Shown in pieces: positions 40,412 through 48,722 of a DNA stretch of 64,000 nucleotides. The notes under the pieces are model-generated. The model did no database searches. It was not told where the DNA came from and saw only the letters and a program-made list of their open reading frames with translations. The stretch comes from Amnibacterium kyonggiense (GTDB lineage Bacteria > Actinomycetota > Actinomycetes > Actinomycetales > Microbacteriaceae): NCBI RefSeq assembly GCF_004364555.1, contig NZ_SOAM01000001.1:744001-808000 (forward strand), given 5' to 3'. Numbering within the stretch: position 1 is the first letter of the stretch; each line of letters opens with the position of its first letter. The position numbers and the translations under genes are program-made.

Positions 40412-40624
40412 TCGGGGGTCTCTTCATGCGGGCGCGCCGAACCGGGGAGGAGCGACGCCGCCATCGGCGGGCGGCCCGGGGACGGCCGCGCGGGCGACGC
40501 TGGGGGACGTCGCGCGATCGACGGTAGGGCGGGTCGGGGGCGTCGCCCAGACCCACTGCGGGTGCGCCTCGGAATGGGGTGGCGTCGACCGAGGGCCGGG
40601 TCCGTCCGCAGCGCCGCTGTCCTG

Positions 40625-40662
40625 GTTCGGAACCGAACTGATGCCGTATAACACCTGTTACA
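40625..40662 (+). promoter_or_regulatory. Promoter and dyads upstream of the PAP2-DUF1206 operon
   Basis: GTTCGG-AA-CCGAAC (40625-40638) is an inverted repeat at the -35 position. TATAAC (40647-40652) is a likely -10, 16 bases downstream of GTTCGG. TATAAC-ACCT-GTTACA (40647-40662) is itself a dyad also found, with the same four-base spacing, before the ChrB-like gene at 45043-45058. Confidence 0.45.
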
Positions 40663-40683
40663 TCGCATCGCTGAGGAGGCGTC

Positions 40684-41529
40684 ATGGCAGCGCCGTCGCA
40701 CGTCGAGCATCCGAGCCGGTCCGCCGCGGGCGTCCGGCCGGGAGGCCGTCGATCCCGTCTGCTCGTGGAGCCGCGCACCCTCGACGAAGGGCAGAGCCGT
40801 CGACGGTCGAGGCGCGCGGTCGTCCTCGCGGTCATCGGCCTGATCGTCTTCTTCGCCGCGCTGATCGGCGTGCTCACGCACACCGGCCTCCAGACGTTCG
40901 ACCGGCCGATCGAGTCCTGGTTCGACGCGCGGCGGGAGCCCGACCGCACCGGCGTGATGGTCGTCCTGGCGCTGCTGTTCGGCCCCGTGGGGATGCCGAT
41001 CGTCGTCGCGATCACCCTCGTCGTCTGGATCGTGCTCGCCCGGCACCTGTGGCGCCCGCTGCTCCTGCTCGCCGGCATGGTGACCGGGGTGCTGCTCGCC
41101 CAGGTCCTCGCGCCGATCATCCGGCATCCGCGGCCGCCGATCGCCGACATGCTGCTCGGACCCGACCACACCTTCTCCTTCCCGTCCGGCCACGTCCTCG
41201 GCATGAGCGACTTCTTCCTCATCACCGCGTACCTGCTCGCGACGAGGGTGCGACGGCGCTGGTTCACGGTGGCAGCCGTGGTCGTCGCGGTGGGGCTCGT
41301 CGTCGCGCAGGTGGTCAGCCGCCTCTACCTCGGCTACCACTGGTTCACCGACGTGACCGGCTCGATCGGCCTCTCCATGGCGATCGTCGCCGTGGTCGTG
41401 ATCGTCGACACGAGGCACACGACGCGGCGGCAGGGCGACCCGGAGCGGCCGCGCGAGCAGGCGGCGTTCGTCGCCCGCGACCACCCGTCGGCGCACGCCG
41501 ACTCGACCGAACGAGGAGGGACGCGATGA
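40684..41529 (+). CDS. PAP2-family membrane phosphatase
   Basis: The product is 281 residues. After a charged N-terminal tail of about 45 residues come six spans. The acid-phosphatase motifs are RHPRPP, FSFPSGHVLG (motif 2, general acid His) and SRLYLGYHWFTDV (motif 3, nucleophile His). Such enzymes dephosphorylate undecaprenyl diphosphate or phosphatidic acid at the outer face of the membrane. The first motif lacks the usual KxxxxxxRP lysine spacing in a clear form. AGGAGG lies six bases before the ATG. The stop overlaps the next start. Confidence 0.85.
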   Translation: MAAPSHVEHPSRSAAGVRPGGRRSRLLVEPRTLDEGQSRRRSRRAVVLAVIGLIVFFAALIGVLTHTGLQTFDRPIESWFDARREPDRTGVMVVLALLFGPVGMPIVVAITLVVWIVLARHLWRPLLLLAGMVTGVLLAQVLAPIIRHPRPPIADMLLGPDHTFSFPSGHVLGMSDFFLITAYLLATRVRRRWFTVAAVVVAVGLVVAQVVSRLYLGYHWFTDVTGSIGLSMAIVAVVVIVDTRHTTRRQGDPERPREQAAFVARDHPSAHADSTERGGTR

Positions 41530-42335
41530 GCGCGACCACCCGCGCCCGATCCGCCGCCGGATCGGCGCGCACCAGCCCGGTCCTCCGCGGTCTCGCCCGC
41601 GCCGGGTTCGTCGCGAGCGCAGCGATCCACATCGCGCTCGGCCTCCTCGCCCTCCGCGTCGCCCTGCACCAGAGCGCGCGGTCCGACCAGTCCGGCGCGA
41701 TCCAGGAGGTCGGGAAGCTCCCCGGCGGCCCGGTGCTGCTGTGGGTGATGACCGTCGGTCTCTTCGGGCTCGCCCTCTGGCTGGTCCTCGCGGCCGTCTT
41801 CGCCGTCGGCGCGCAGGACAGCAAGCGTTGGAGTCGCATCCTGCAGAACGCAGGGAAGGCGGCCGCCTACGCGGCGCTCGCCTTCACGGCGCTGGCCTTC
41901 GCCCGGGGCAGCTCCTCCGACTCCCGGACGGCGACCGAGAGCGCCAGCTCGGACGTGCTCAAGATGCCCGGCGGGCAGGTGCTGCTCGTCCTCGTCGGCC
42001 TCATCGCGACGGGCGTCGGCGTGTACATGATCGTCAAGGGCGCTCGCCGCGGCTTCCGCAAGGACCTGGCGATGCCGTCCGGCACGGCCGGCACCGTGGT
42101 GTCCGCGCTCGCGATCGTCGGGTACGTGGCGAAGGGGATCGCGGTCGTGGCGGTCGGCGTGCTGTTCATCGTCGCAGCGGTCACGCTCGATCCAGGCCGC
42201 GCGTCCGGGCTCGACGGCGGCCTGCGGGCGCTGACGTCGATCCCGTTCGGCAGGATCCTGCTCGTGTTGATCGCCATCGGCTTGGTGGCCTTCGGGATCT
42301 ACACCTTCGTCCGAGCGCGGTACGCCCGCCTCTGA
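41526..42335 (+). CDS. DUF1206 membrane protein
   Basis: The 269-residue protein consists of three repeats of a two-span unit, typical of DUF1206. Each repeat starts with an R-G/Y-x-A-K/R-x-G-like segment (LARAGFVASAAIHIALG, LQNAGKAAAYAALAF, VGYVAKGIAVVAVG) and contains a P(G/F)G-hinge (LPGGPVLL, MPGGQVLL, IPFGRILL). No function is known. It is translationally coupled to the PAP2 gene by an ATGA overlap, so the two may act together on membrane or lipid-linked substrates; this is inference. Confidence 0.82.
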   Translation: MSATTRARSAAGSARTSPVLRGLARAGFVASAAIHIALGLLALRVALHQSARSDQSGAIQEVGKLPGGPVLLWVMTVGLFGLALWLVLAAVFAVGAQDSKRWSRILQNAGKAAAYAALAFTALAFARGSSSDSRTATESASSDVLKMPGGQVLLVLVGLIATGVGVYMIVKGARRGFRKDLAMPSGTAGTVVSALAIVGYVAKGIAVVAVGVLFIVAAVTLDPGRASGLDGGLRALTSIPFGRILLVLIAIGLVAFGIYTFVRARYARL

Positions 42336-42368
42336 CCCGGGCTCGACAACCGGGACCTCTGTCCTTCG

Positions 42369-42406
42369 GTGGTTGAGGTGCGAGCGAAGCGAGCCTCGGA
42401 ACCACT
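42369..42406. repeat. REP-like palindromic element (copy 2)
   Basis: GTGGTTGAGGTGCGAGCGAA followed by GCGAGCCTCGGAACCACT forms an imperfect hairpin with tip GAGCGAAGCGAG. This sequence type is widely dispersed in Microbacteriaceae intergenic DNA. It follows the DUF1206 gene and precedes an HNH-endonuclease-like gene. A related copy lies at 28554. Confidence 0.6.
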
Positions 42407-42509
42407 CAGCACCCTCGGCACCGACCTGGCCCGCCGCGCCTTCCGCAGAACGGAAAACACCTGACCCAGATCGGGTTCGAATGTCAGTGCCCCGTGCTCG
42501 AATACCCCC

Positions 42510-43841
42510 ATGACCCGGACGGCGGAGGCGCTCCTCGAGCAGGCGGACACCTACGCCTGCCTCGCCGACGACGCCCTCCGGTTCGTCTCCGACCAGGCAC
42601 TCCTCGACCGGCTGTCCGCGGTCGCGAGACTGCGCCGGCTGGCCCAGGCGGAGGAGACCACCCTCGCCGGGGAGGTCGCCCGGCGATCCGAGAACCGGGA
42701 CGACTCCCTCGCCCGCAAGCAGGGCGCCGCCAACGCCGCCAACCTCGTGTCCCAGGTCACCGGGATGCCGCGCTCGACCGCCGCGACCGTGGTCGCATCG
42801 GGTGAAGCGTTCCGGCCGCGGGAGGCGATGACCGGCGAGACACTCCCGGCGACCTGCCCGCAGATCGCCGAAGCCTTCGCCGCCGGCCTCCTCGACCCCG
42901 AGATCGCCACGGCGATGCGCCGCACCCTCGCCGACTGCGCGCCCGGGCTGGCGCCATGGGAGCTCGACGACCTCGAGCGGACGCTCCTCGACACCGCCGC
43001 CGAAGGCTGGGCACCCAACGATCTCCTCCGCTGGCTCAACCGCGTCCCCGAGCACGCCAACCCCGACGGCGGACGCCCCGACCGGGGCGAACCGACCCCG
43101 ATCCCGACGGTCAAGCGGCGGCACCTCCGCAACGGGCTGGTCCGGTGGACGCTCGACCTCGACACCCTCACCGACGGGTTCCTCAAGACCGCGGTCGAGG
43201 CCAACAGCCCCACCCGGCGCCCGATCCTCGTCACCCCGGACCAGGACGGGGCCGATCTGGCCACAACCGACCGGCGGCCGGTAGAGCAGCAGTGGGTCGA
43301 CGGCATCCGCCTGATCGCGAAGAAAGCGATCCAGGTCGACGACGGCCAGATCGCCGGCACCGCCGTCACCCTCCTCGTCACCATGACCGAAGAAGCCCTC
43401 CGCACCGGACTCGGCACCGCCGAACTGCCCGACTGCGGCACCCAGATCTCTGCCTCGGTCGCACGGATGCTCGCGGCCGATGCGGAGATCATCCCGGTCG
43501 TGCTCGGCGGGAAGTCCCAGCCGCTGGACCTCGGCACCGGGCGCCGGTTCTTCACCGAAGCCCAACGGCGGGCGATGGCGGTCCGGGATGGCGGCTGCGC
43601 GGGTCCGGGCTGCGACGCCCCACCGTCCTGGTGCGACGGCGCGCACATCCGACCCGCCGGATACGGATCGACCTCGATCGACAACGGGGTACTGCTGTGT
43701 TGGCGGTGCCATCTGCTGCACGACGTACACGGGTGGCAGATCGACCGGGACGACGGCAGGTGGTGGTGGACGCCACCACCGTGGGTCGACCCGACCGGGA
43801 AGCGGCGACCCGGCGGGCGGATACCGCCGGTCGCGGCATGA
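42510..43841 (+). CDS. DUF222/HNH (13E12-type) protein
   Basis: The product is 443 residues. The N-terminal two-thirds is the helical DUF222 domain (LADDALRFVSDQALLDRLSAVARL). The C-terminus is an HNH-like domain with CAGPGCDAPPSWCDGAHIRP, then TSIDNGVLLCWRCHLLHDVHGW. These proteins are multi-copy in Microbacteriaceae and mycobacteria (13E12 repeat family) and are thought to be nucleases, without a proven role. Compared with the usual CDAHHI and CRRHH, here the His pairs read GAHI and CWRCH, so one His of each pair is replaced and activity may be altered. A REP-like palindrome lies just upstream. Confidence 0.85.
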   Translation: MTRTAEALLEQADTYACLADDALRFVSDQALLDRLSAVARLRRLAQAEETTLAGEVARRSENRDDSLARKQGAANAANLVSQVTGMPRSTAATVVASGEAFRPREAMTGETLPATCPQIAEAFAAGLLDPEIATAMRRTLADCAPGLAPWELDDLERTLLDTAAEGWAPNDLLRWLNRVPEHANPDGGRPDRGEPTPIPTVKRRHLRNGLVRWTLDLDTLTDGFLKTAVEANSPTRRPILVTPDQDGADLATTDRRPVEQQWVDGIRLIAKKAIQVDDGQIAGTAVTLLVTMTEEALRTGLGTAELPDCGTQISASVARMLAADAEIIPVVLGGKSQPLDLGTGRRFFTEAQRRAMAVRDGGCAGPGCDAPPSWCDGAHIRPAGYGSTSIDNGVLLCWRCHLLHDVHGWQIDRDDGRWWWTPPPWVDPTGKRRPGGRIPPVAA

Positions 43842-44117
43842 CGTGTTCTGGGCGGCCAGCGGGCCAGCGGGGCTGTGGTTCGACGCGAGATTCGCACGCG
43901 CTTCGGCCATCGGCGACGCGGTGGCGCGAGTTCGCGGGAGATCTCCCGCATTCGCGATTTCGAGGAATTCTGCCCCCAGAATTGGGGTCGGCTCACTCGC
44001 CCTATTTCGCAGCGAATTCCCATTCGTCGCCGTTATCAATTCTTCTTGCTGCGACGTGCAGCGAACATCACAGCAAATCGATTCATCCCTGATGAGTCCC
44101 AAGATCGGAGTCCGCCC
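43842..44117. other. AT-richer non-coding leader with two palindromes
   Basis: This gap is clearly richer in A and T than its surroundings, especially after 43930. It contains a perfect 16-base palindrome GCGGGAGATCTCCCGC (43934-43949) and AATTCTG-CCCC-CAGAATT (43966-43983), followed by GGGG. The first could end the HNH gene; the second resembles an operator. No open frame with coding character is visible. The ATG of the next gene follows at 44118. Confidence 0.45.
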
Positions 44118-44378
44118 ATGACCATGGGAACCGGCGTCGTGCTCTTCGTGATCGGCGCGATCCTCGCGTTCGCGGTGCACGTGCAGACCGCCTTCATCGA
44201 CCTCGGGACCGCGGGCTACGTCCTGATGGTCGCGGGCGTCGTCGTCTTCGTCATCGGCCTGGCGCTCGCCATCCGCGGTCGCCGCTCGGTGACCACCACG
44301 ACCGCCGAGCCGGTCGCGGGGGAGCCCGTTATCGCGGGCAGCCGCACCACGCGCACGAGCGGCCCCGAGGACTTCTAG
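44118..44378 (+). CDS. DUF6458 small membrane protein
   Basis: The product is 86 residues. Two spans (GVVLFVIGAILAFAV and GYVLMVAGVVVFVIGLALAI) are joined by HVQTAFIDLGTA, and a Thr-rich cytoplasmic tail follows. This matches DUF6458, common in Microbacteriaceae and other actinobacteria, of unknown function. The long AT-richer leader suggests regulated, perhaps stress-dependent, expression. A strong stem-loop follows the stop. Confidence 0.82.
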   Translation: MTMGTGVVLFVIGAILAFAVHVQTAFIDLGTAGYVLMVAGVVVFVIGLALAIRGRRSVTTTTAEPVAGEPVIAGSRTTRTSGPEDF

Positions 44379-44389
44379 GCCCGAACGTG

Positions 44390-44425
44390 ACGGGGAGGGG
44401 GTGCCGTTCGGCACCCCCTCCCCGT
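44390..44425. terminator. Bidirectional terminator stem-loop
   Basis: ACGGGGAGGGGGTGCC (44390-44405) pairs perfectly with 44410-44425 around a GTTC loop. It lies between the 3' ends of the plus DUF6458 gene and the minus ChrB-like gene, which fits termination in both directions. Confidence 0.85.
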
Positions 44426-44444
44426 TCTCGCGTCCGACGAGCGA

Positions 44445-45020
44445 TCACCAGCTCGCGGAGCCGCCCGGCCGCGTCCCGTCCGGGCCGGCGTTCTCGTCGA
44501 GCACCCGCTCCGCGTACTCCCCGAGACGCGCCTCGCACCGCGCCAGCGCCGCTGCCGCGTCGGTCGCCTCCTGCAGGCCGAGCACGTCGCGCTCCAGCAG
44601 GGTGCCGAACCAGCGCTTCAGGCGCTCGAGACTCTGCTCCTCCTCCTCGAGCTCGCCGAGGGTGAACTTCTCCTTGGCGAACTCCTTGTCGATCTCCGCC
44701 ATGAACTTGCGGCACTCGTCGAGGAATTCGGTCCACTCGTCGATCCGCACCCGGGCGAACGCGGTGCGGAGCGTGTCCGCGGCCATCGCGTCACGTGGCG
44801 TGCCGTCGAGCACCGCGATCGTGCCGCCCTCGCGCACGGCCACCGCCTGCACGCGCTCGACCCCGCCCGCGAACGGCTCGCTGTTCGGCAGCAACCACGC
44901 GCCGGAGCCGATCGGTGCGGCACCGAGCCGACGGAGCTCCCGCCACACGGCGACGCGGTGCCGCGAGGGCTCCGACGGCAGGCTCGGCAGCAGCAGGATC
45001 CAGGACGACACCTCGGTCAC
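44445..45020 (-). CDS. ChrB N-terminal-domain protein
   Basis: The product is 191 residues from a GTG start. The beginning (SSWILLLPSLPSEPSRHRVAVWRELRRLGAAPIGSGAWLLPN) matches the N-terminal domain of ChrB, the chromate-responsive regulator, including the typical 'W..L..LP..P...R...WR.L...GA' pattern. The middle contains a charged coiled coil (FAKEKFTLGELEEEEQSLERL). The C-terminal ChrB domain is absent, as in many stand-alone homologues. A decayed chrA lies 6 kb away. Control of another transporter or of oxidative stress is an alternative. The dyads at 45043-45058 and 45060-45074 lie in its promoter. Confidence 0.72.
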   Translation of the reverse strand: MTEVSSWILLLPSLPSEPSRHRVAVWRELRRLGAAPIGSGAWLLPNSEPFAGGVERVQAVAVREGGTIAVLDGTPRDAMAADTLRTAFARVRIDEWTEFLDECRKFMAEIDKEFAKEKFTLGELEEEEQSLERLKRWFGTLLERDVLGLQEATDAAAALARCEARLGEYAERVLDENAGPDGTRPGGSASW

Positions 45021-45042
45021 GGCAGGAACTCCTCCAACGCTG

Positions 45043-45074
45043 TGTGACGTGCGTTACAACCGCATGCTATGCGG
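45043..45074. promoter_or_regulatory. Two dyads in the ChrB-like gene promoter
   Basis: TGTGAC-GTGC-GTTACA (45043-45058) and CCGCAT-GCT-ATGCGG (45060-45074) lie 22-54 bases upstream of the GTG at 45020. The first shares its half-sites and spacing with 40647-40662. They are candidate operators, possibly for autoregulation. Confidence 0.4.
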
Positions 45075-45199
45075 CGCGGTGCAACAGGCGGTGGGAGGTG
45101 CGCCTGCATCGCGGTGCTCGCAGGGATCGAGCGGGCCGGAATCCGAGTCTCTGCAGGCTCCCGATCGCCGCTGAGGAGCCCCTGGCTTTCGGTCCCCGC

Positions 45200-45222
45200 T
45201 GATGTGTACGGTGTGCACATCA
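45200..45222. promoter_or_regulatory. Dyad upstream of the YCII gene
   Basis: TGATGTG and CACATCA face each other across nine bases, 39 bases before the ATG at 45261. The form is typical of TetR- or MarR-type operators. No cognate regulator can be named. Confidence 0.4.
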
Positions 45223-45260
45223 ACCGCTTCGGCGGGCGCGATCGCAGCCGGGAGGGCGTC

Positions 45261-45602
45261 ATGACGAAGTACCTGATCTCGTTCCCGAGCGGGGAGATGG
45301 ACCTCTCCGACGGCGGCCTGCAGGCCGCTGCCGACGCGGCGCACGCACTCGTGCGCGAGGCGAAGGCCGCCGGCGTGTGGGTGTTCGGCGGCGGCATCGA
45401 CGAGAGCGTCGCGCCCGTCCTCGTCGGCGCCGACGGGTCGGTGACGCCCGGGACCTACCCGCAGACGGAGCGCATCGAGGGAGGGTACGCGGTGCTCGAT
45501 CTGTCGACGCGGGACGAGGCCGTCGCCTGGGCGGCCAGGATGGCGGCCGCGTGTCGATGCCGGCAGGAGCTGCGCGCCTTCATGGACGACCCGGACGCCT
45601 GA
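45261..45602 (+). CDS. YCII-related protein
   Basis: The 113-residue protein has the YCII-like dimeric ferredoxin fold: KYLISFPSGEM at the start, AADAAHALVREAKAAGVWVFGGGI, and SVTPGTYPQTERIEGGYAVLDLSTRDEAVAWAARMA. Such proteins are common beside ECF sigma factors or as single genes; a few act as dehalogenase-like enzymes, but most are unassigned. GGGAGGG lies about seven bases before the ATG. It converges on the truncated cation-efflux gene. Confidence 0.8.
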   Translation: MTKYLISFPSGEMDLSDGGLQAAADAAHALVREAKAAGVWVFGGGIDESVAPVLVGADGSVTPGTYPQTERIEGGYAVLDLSTRDEAVAWAARMAAACRCRQELRAFMDDPDA

Positions 45603-45614
45603 GGCGTCGCGCGC

Positions 45615-46064
45615 TCAGCCCCGGAGGACCTGCAGCGCCTCCCGGAGCGCGGAGAACACGATGACGAGCCCGGCGACCGGGTCCGCCCACCACCAGCCGA
45701 GCGCGGTGTTCGCGGCGACGCCGAGCAGCACGGCCGTCGCGAGAATCCCGTCGATCAGTGTCACAGGTCCTTCGGTGATCAGTACCTCGTTGTGCAGCGC
45801 CCGGCCGGTGCGCGTCTTCAGCGCGGCGAGCACGAACATGACGGCCGCGGTGACCGCGGTCCACGCGATGCCGCCCGGGCTGCCGTCCGGCCGGTGCCCG
45901 GAGATGAGCGCGCCCAGCGACGCGACGGTGACGTAGACCGCGAGCAGCACGAAGGCGATGCCGATGAGTCGCAGTGCTCGCCTGGTCCGCGCCTCCGACG
46001 TCCCGCGCAGCTCCCACAGCACGACCGTGCTCGCGCCGATCTCGATCAGGGAGTCGAGCCCCCG
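45615..46064 (-). pseudogene. Cation-efflux (CDF-like) gene lacking its 5' end
   Basis: The minus frame from about 46055 encodes [18 protein letters not shown], then [20 protein letters not shown], and ends WWWADPVAGLVIVFSALREAL, the middle and end of a cation-diffusion-facilitator-like transporter. The first span or two (about 50 residues with the usual GFGLDSLIE) are absent: upstream of GLDSLIE the frame reads RVHSER, which is not membrane-like. The only start codon in frame is at 46022, within a span. The gene is therefore 5'-truncated and probably non-functional. The breakpoint near 46060 lies in the katG upstream region. Confidence 0.7.
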
Positions 46065-46207
46065 TTCACTGTGGACGCGCGTGCGAACGCGCTGGAAGCG
46101 CTTCGAATGCGCTCATCCGCTTCGGGCCGTTGGATCGGAAGCAATGGTTCGGGAGCGGTCGTGCATGCCGGAACGGCGAGGGAGGCCTCTGGTTCCTGCT
46201 CCGGACG

Positions 46208-46243
46208 TGACCGGTGCGCAGGCTCGCCTTGCCTGCGTGGTCA
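46208..46243. promoter_or_regulatory. Dyad upstream of katG
   Basis: TGACC and GGTCA flank CGCAGGC and GCCTGCG (46217-46223, 46231-46237), giving an extended inverted repeat. The core AGGCTCGCCTTGCCT agrees with the iron-regulator (DtxR/IdeR) core AGGTWAGSCTWACCT at 12 of 15 positions. It lies 120 bases before katG. Confidence 0.4.
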
Positions 46244-46362
46244 GGGGTCTGCCGATGCGGCAGGGTGGCGTCGATGGGGCGACGTGGTCGGACCTCGCTG
46301 CAGCGGATCGTCGATCCGTGCGCTCGATGCCGAACGGACCCCGAGGACCGGGAGGAACGACC

Positions 46363-48684
46363 ATGAGCGCGGATCGGACCGACAGGACGGACACCAGCAG
46401 CCACCACATGGCGGCGCGGCTGCCCGCGGGCGGCGATCGCCTCGGCGGGACGTTCGGCCAGTCGCCGTCCCTCGAGGCCTGGTACCCGCAACGTCTGCGG
46501 GTGGAGCTGCTGCACCGCAACGGGCTCGACGCGGATCCGCTCGGCGCGGACTTCGACTACGCCGCAGAGTTCGCGAAGATCGATCTCGAGGCGCTGAAGG
46601 CGGACATCAAGCGGTTGCTGACGACCTCCGTCGACTGGTGGCCGGCCGACTACGGCAACTACGGCCCGCAGATGGTGCGGATGGCCTGGCACGCCGCCGG
46701 GACGTACCGCATCGCCGACGGCCGCGGCGGAGCCGGGACCGCGATGCAGCGGTTCGCACCGATCAGCAGCTGGTGGGACAACGGCAACACCGACAAGTCG
46801 CGCCGGCTGCTGCAGCCGATCAAGCACCGGTACGGGGCCGCCCTCTCCTGGGCCGACCTCATGGTCCTCACCGGCAACTGCGCGCTCGAGCTGATGGGCC
46901 TGCGGACGTACGGCTTCGCGGGCGGTCGCCTCGACGCCTGGGAGCCCGACGAGGGCACCTGGTGGGGTCCGGAGGTCTGGAACCCGCACGACGTCCACAG
47001 CTCCGACGACATGGTCCAGCGCGACCAGCGGTGGCACGGGAAGAACGGCGACGCCGGCTACGACCTCCAGAGCCCGCTCGCCGCATCGCACCAGGCCCTC
47101 ATCTACGTGAACCCGGAGGGGCCGTACGCGAACGGCGACCCGCTCGGTTCGGCCCGCGACATCCGCACGACGTTCACCCGGATGGCGATGAACGACGAGG
47201 AGACCGTCGCGCTGATCGCCGGCGGGCACGCCTTCGGCAAGAGCCACGGGCAGGTGAAGGCGGACCGCATCGGGCCGCCCCCGGAGATCGCGCCCATCGA
47301 GGCGATGGGCCTGGGCTGGCACAACCCGGAGGGCTCCGGGAACGGCCGGCACACGATGACGAACGGCATCGAGGGCAGCTGGACGCCGAACCCGCTGCGG
47401 TGGGACAACACCTACCTCGAGAACCTGTTCGCCTACGACTACGAGCAGACGAGGAGCCCCGCCGGGGCGCTGCAGTGGACGCCGACCGACCCGGACGCGC
47501 CGAGGACGCCCGACGCCCACGTGCCGGGCGTCAGCCACCCGCTGATGATGATGACCTCGGACATCGCGCTGAAGGTCGACCCCGAGTACCGGAAGGTGTG
47601 CGAGAAGTTCCTCGCCGACTTCGACACCTTCACGCTCGCCTTCTCGAAGGCCTGGTACAAGCTCACGCACCGCGACATGGGGCCGAGGTTCCGCTACCTC
47701 GGGCCGGAGGCGACCATCGAGGACGACCTCCTCTGGCAGGACCCGCTGCCGGAGGCGGACGGGGCCCCGATCGACGGGGACGACGTCGAGGCGCTGAAGC
47801 GGACGATCCTCGCGACCGGACTCTCGGTGTCCGACCTCGCTTTCACCGCGTTCTCCGCCGCGTCGACCTACCGCGACAGCGACAAGCGCGGCGGAGCGAA
47901 CGGCGGCAGGCTCGCGCTCGCGCCGCAGCGGGACTGGGCCGTCAACCGCCGCACCGTGCCCGTGGTCGACGCGCTGCGGCGGGTGAAGGCCGACTTCGAC
48001 GGCTCGGCCGCGGGTGGGAAGCGCGTGTCGCTGGCGGATCTCATCGTGCTCGGCGGGTGCGCCGCGGTCGAGCAGGCGGCGCGCGACGCCGGCGTCCCGA
48101 CCGCCGTGCCCTTCACGCCCGGCCGCGTCGACACGACGCAGGAGCTCACCGACGTCGAGATGTTCGAGTGGCTCCGACCCGTCGCCGACGGCTTCCGGAA
48201 CCACCTCGACGCGGACTTCCCGGCGGTCGCCCCGGGCGTCGCGCCCGAGGCGGTGTTCCTCGATCGGGCGAACCTCCTGACGCTGACGGCGCCCGAGTGG
48301 ACCGTGCTGACCGGCGGGCTCCGGGTCCTCGGTGCGAATGCGGACGGCTCCGCCGCCGGCGTGTTCACCGACCGGATCGGCGTGCTCTCCACCGACTTCT
48401 TCGTGCACCTGACGGACACCGAGCTCGTGTGGACGAAGGACGACGAGACGGAGACGACCTTCACCGGGACCGTGCAGGCGACGGGGGAGGCGCGCTTCTC
48501 CGCGACGCGCGCCGACCTGCTGTTCGGCAGCAACGCGCAGCTGCGGTCGATCGTCGACGTCTACGCGGCGTCGGACGGCCTGCCCCGCTTCGTCGCCGAC
48601 TTCGTCGCGGCCTGGGACAAGGTGATGATGCTCGACCGGTTCGACGTGAAGGGGGCGCACCGCTCCGGGCCGATGGCTGCTTGA
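46363..48684 (+). CDS. katG: Catalase-peroxidase
   Basis: The 773-residue cytosolic heme enzyme degrades hydrogen peroxide and organic peroxides. Distal-site Arg106, Trp109 and His110 are in [13 protein letters not shown], and the proximal heme ligand His289 is in [12 protein letters not shown]. The Trp109-Tyr248-Met274 set that forms the covalent adduct needed for catalase activity is intact. The second, degenerate peroxidase domain occupies the C-terminal half, giving full family length. GGGAGGA precedes the ATG. No furA lies upstream; the 300-base upstream region contains an iron-regulator-like dyad. A VIT-family metal transporter gene follows 38 bases later. Confidence 0.95.
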   Translation: MSADRTDRTDTSSHHMAARLPAGGDRLGGTFGQSPSLEAWYPQRLRVELLHRNGLDADPLGADFDYAAEFAKIDLEALKADIKRLLTTSVDWWPADYGNYGPQMVRMAWHAAGTYRIADGRGGAGTAMQRFAPISSWWDNGNTDKSRRLLQPIKHRYGAALSWADLMVLTGNCALELMGLRTYGFAGGRLDAWEPDEGTWWGPEVWNPHDVHSSDDMVQRDQRWHGKNGDAGYDLQSPLAASHQALIYVNPEGPYANGDPLGSARDIRTTFTRMAMNDEETVALIAGGHAFGKSHGQVKADRIGPPPEIAPIEAMGLGWHNPEGSGNGRHTMTNGIEGSWTPNPLRWDNTYLENLFAYDYEQTRSPAGALQWTPTDPDAPRTPDAHVPGVSHPLMMMTSDIALKVDPEYRKVCEKFLADFDTFTLAFSKAWYKLTHRDMGPRFRYLGPEATIEDDLLWQDPLPEADGAPIDGDDVEALKRTILATGLSVSDLAFTAFSAASTYRDSDKRGGANGGRLALAPQRDWAVNRRTVPVVDALRRVKADFDGSAAGGKRVSLADLIVLGGCAAVEQAARDAGVPTAVPFTPGRVDTTQELTDVEMFEWLRPVADGFRNHLDADFPAVAPGVAPEAVFLDRANLLTLTAPEWTVLTGGLRVLGANADGSAAGVFTDRIGVLSTDFFVHLTDTELVWTKDDETETTFTGTVQATGEARFSATRADLLFGSNAQLRSIVDVYAASDGLPRFVADFVAAWDKVMMLDRFDVKGAHRSGPMAA

Positions 48685-48722
48685 CTCGGGGGACCACGAC
48701 GCTGCAGGGACGCGAGGACGAT

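Noticed and set aside
41334-44414. A 1026-codon minus-strand frame over PAP2, DUF1206 and HNH genes
   Set aside because: The plus-strand proteins have clear family motifs; the minus translation has none and is compositionally biased.
46066-48660. An 864-codon frame antisense to katG
   Set aside because: It mirrors katG exactly and lacks recognisable motifs.
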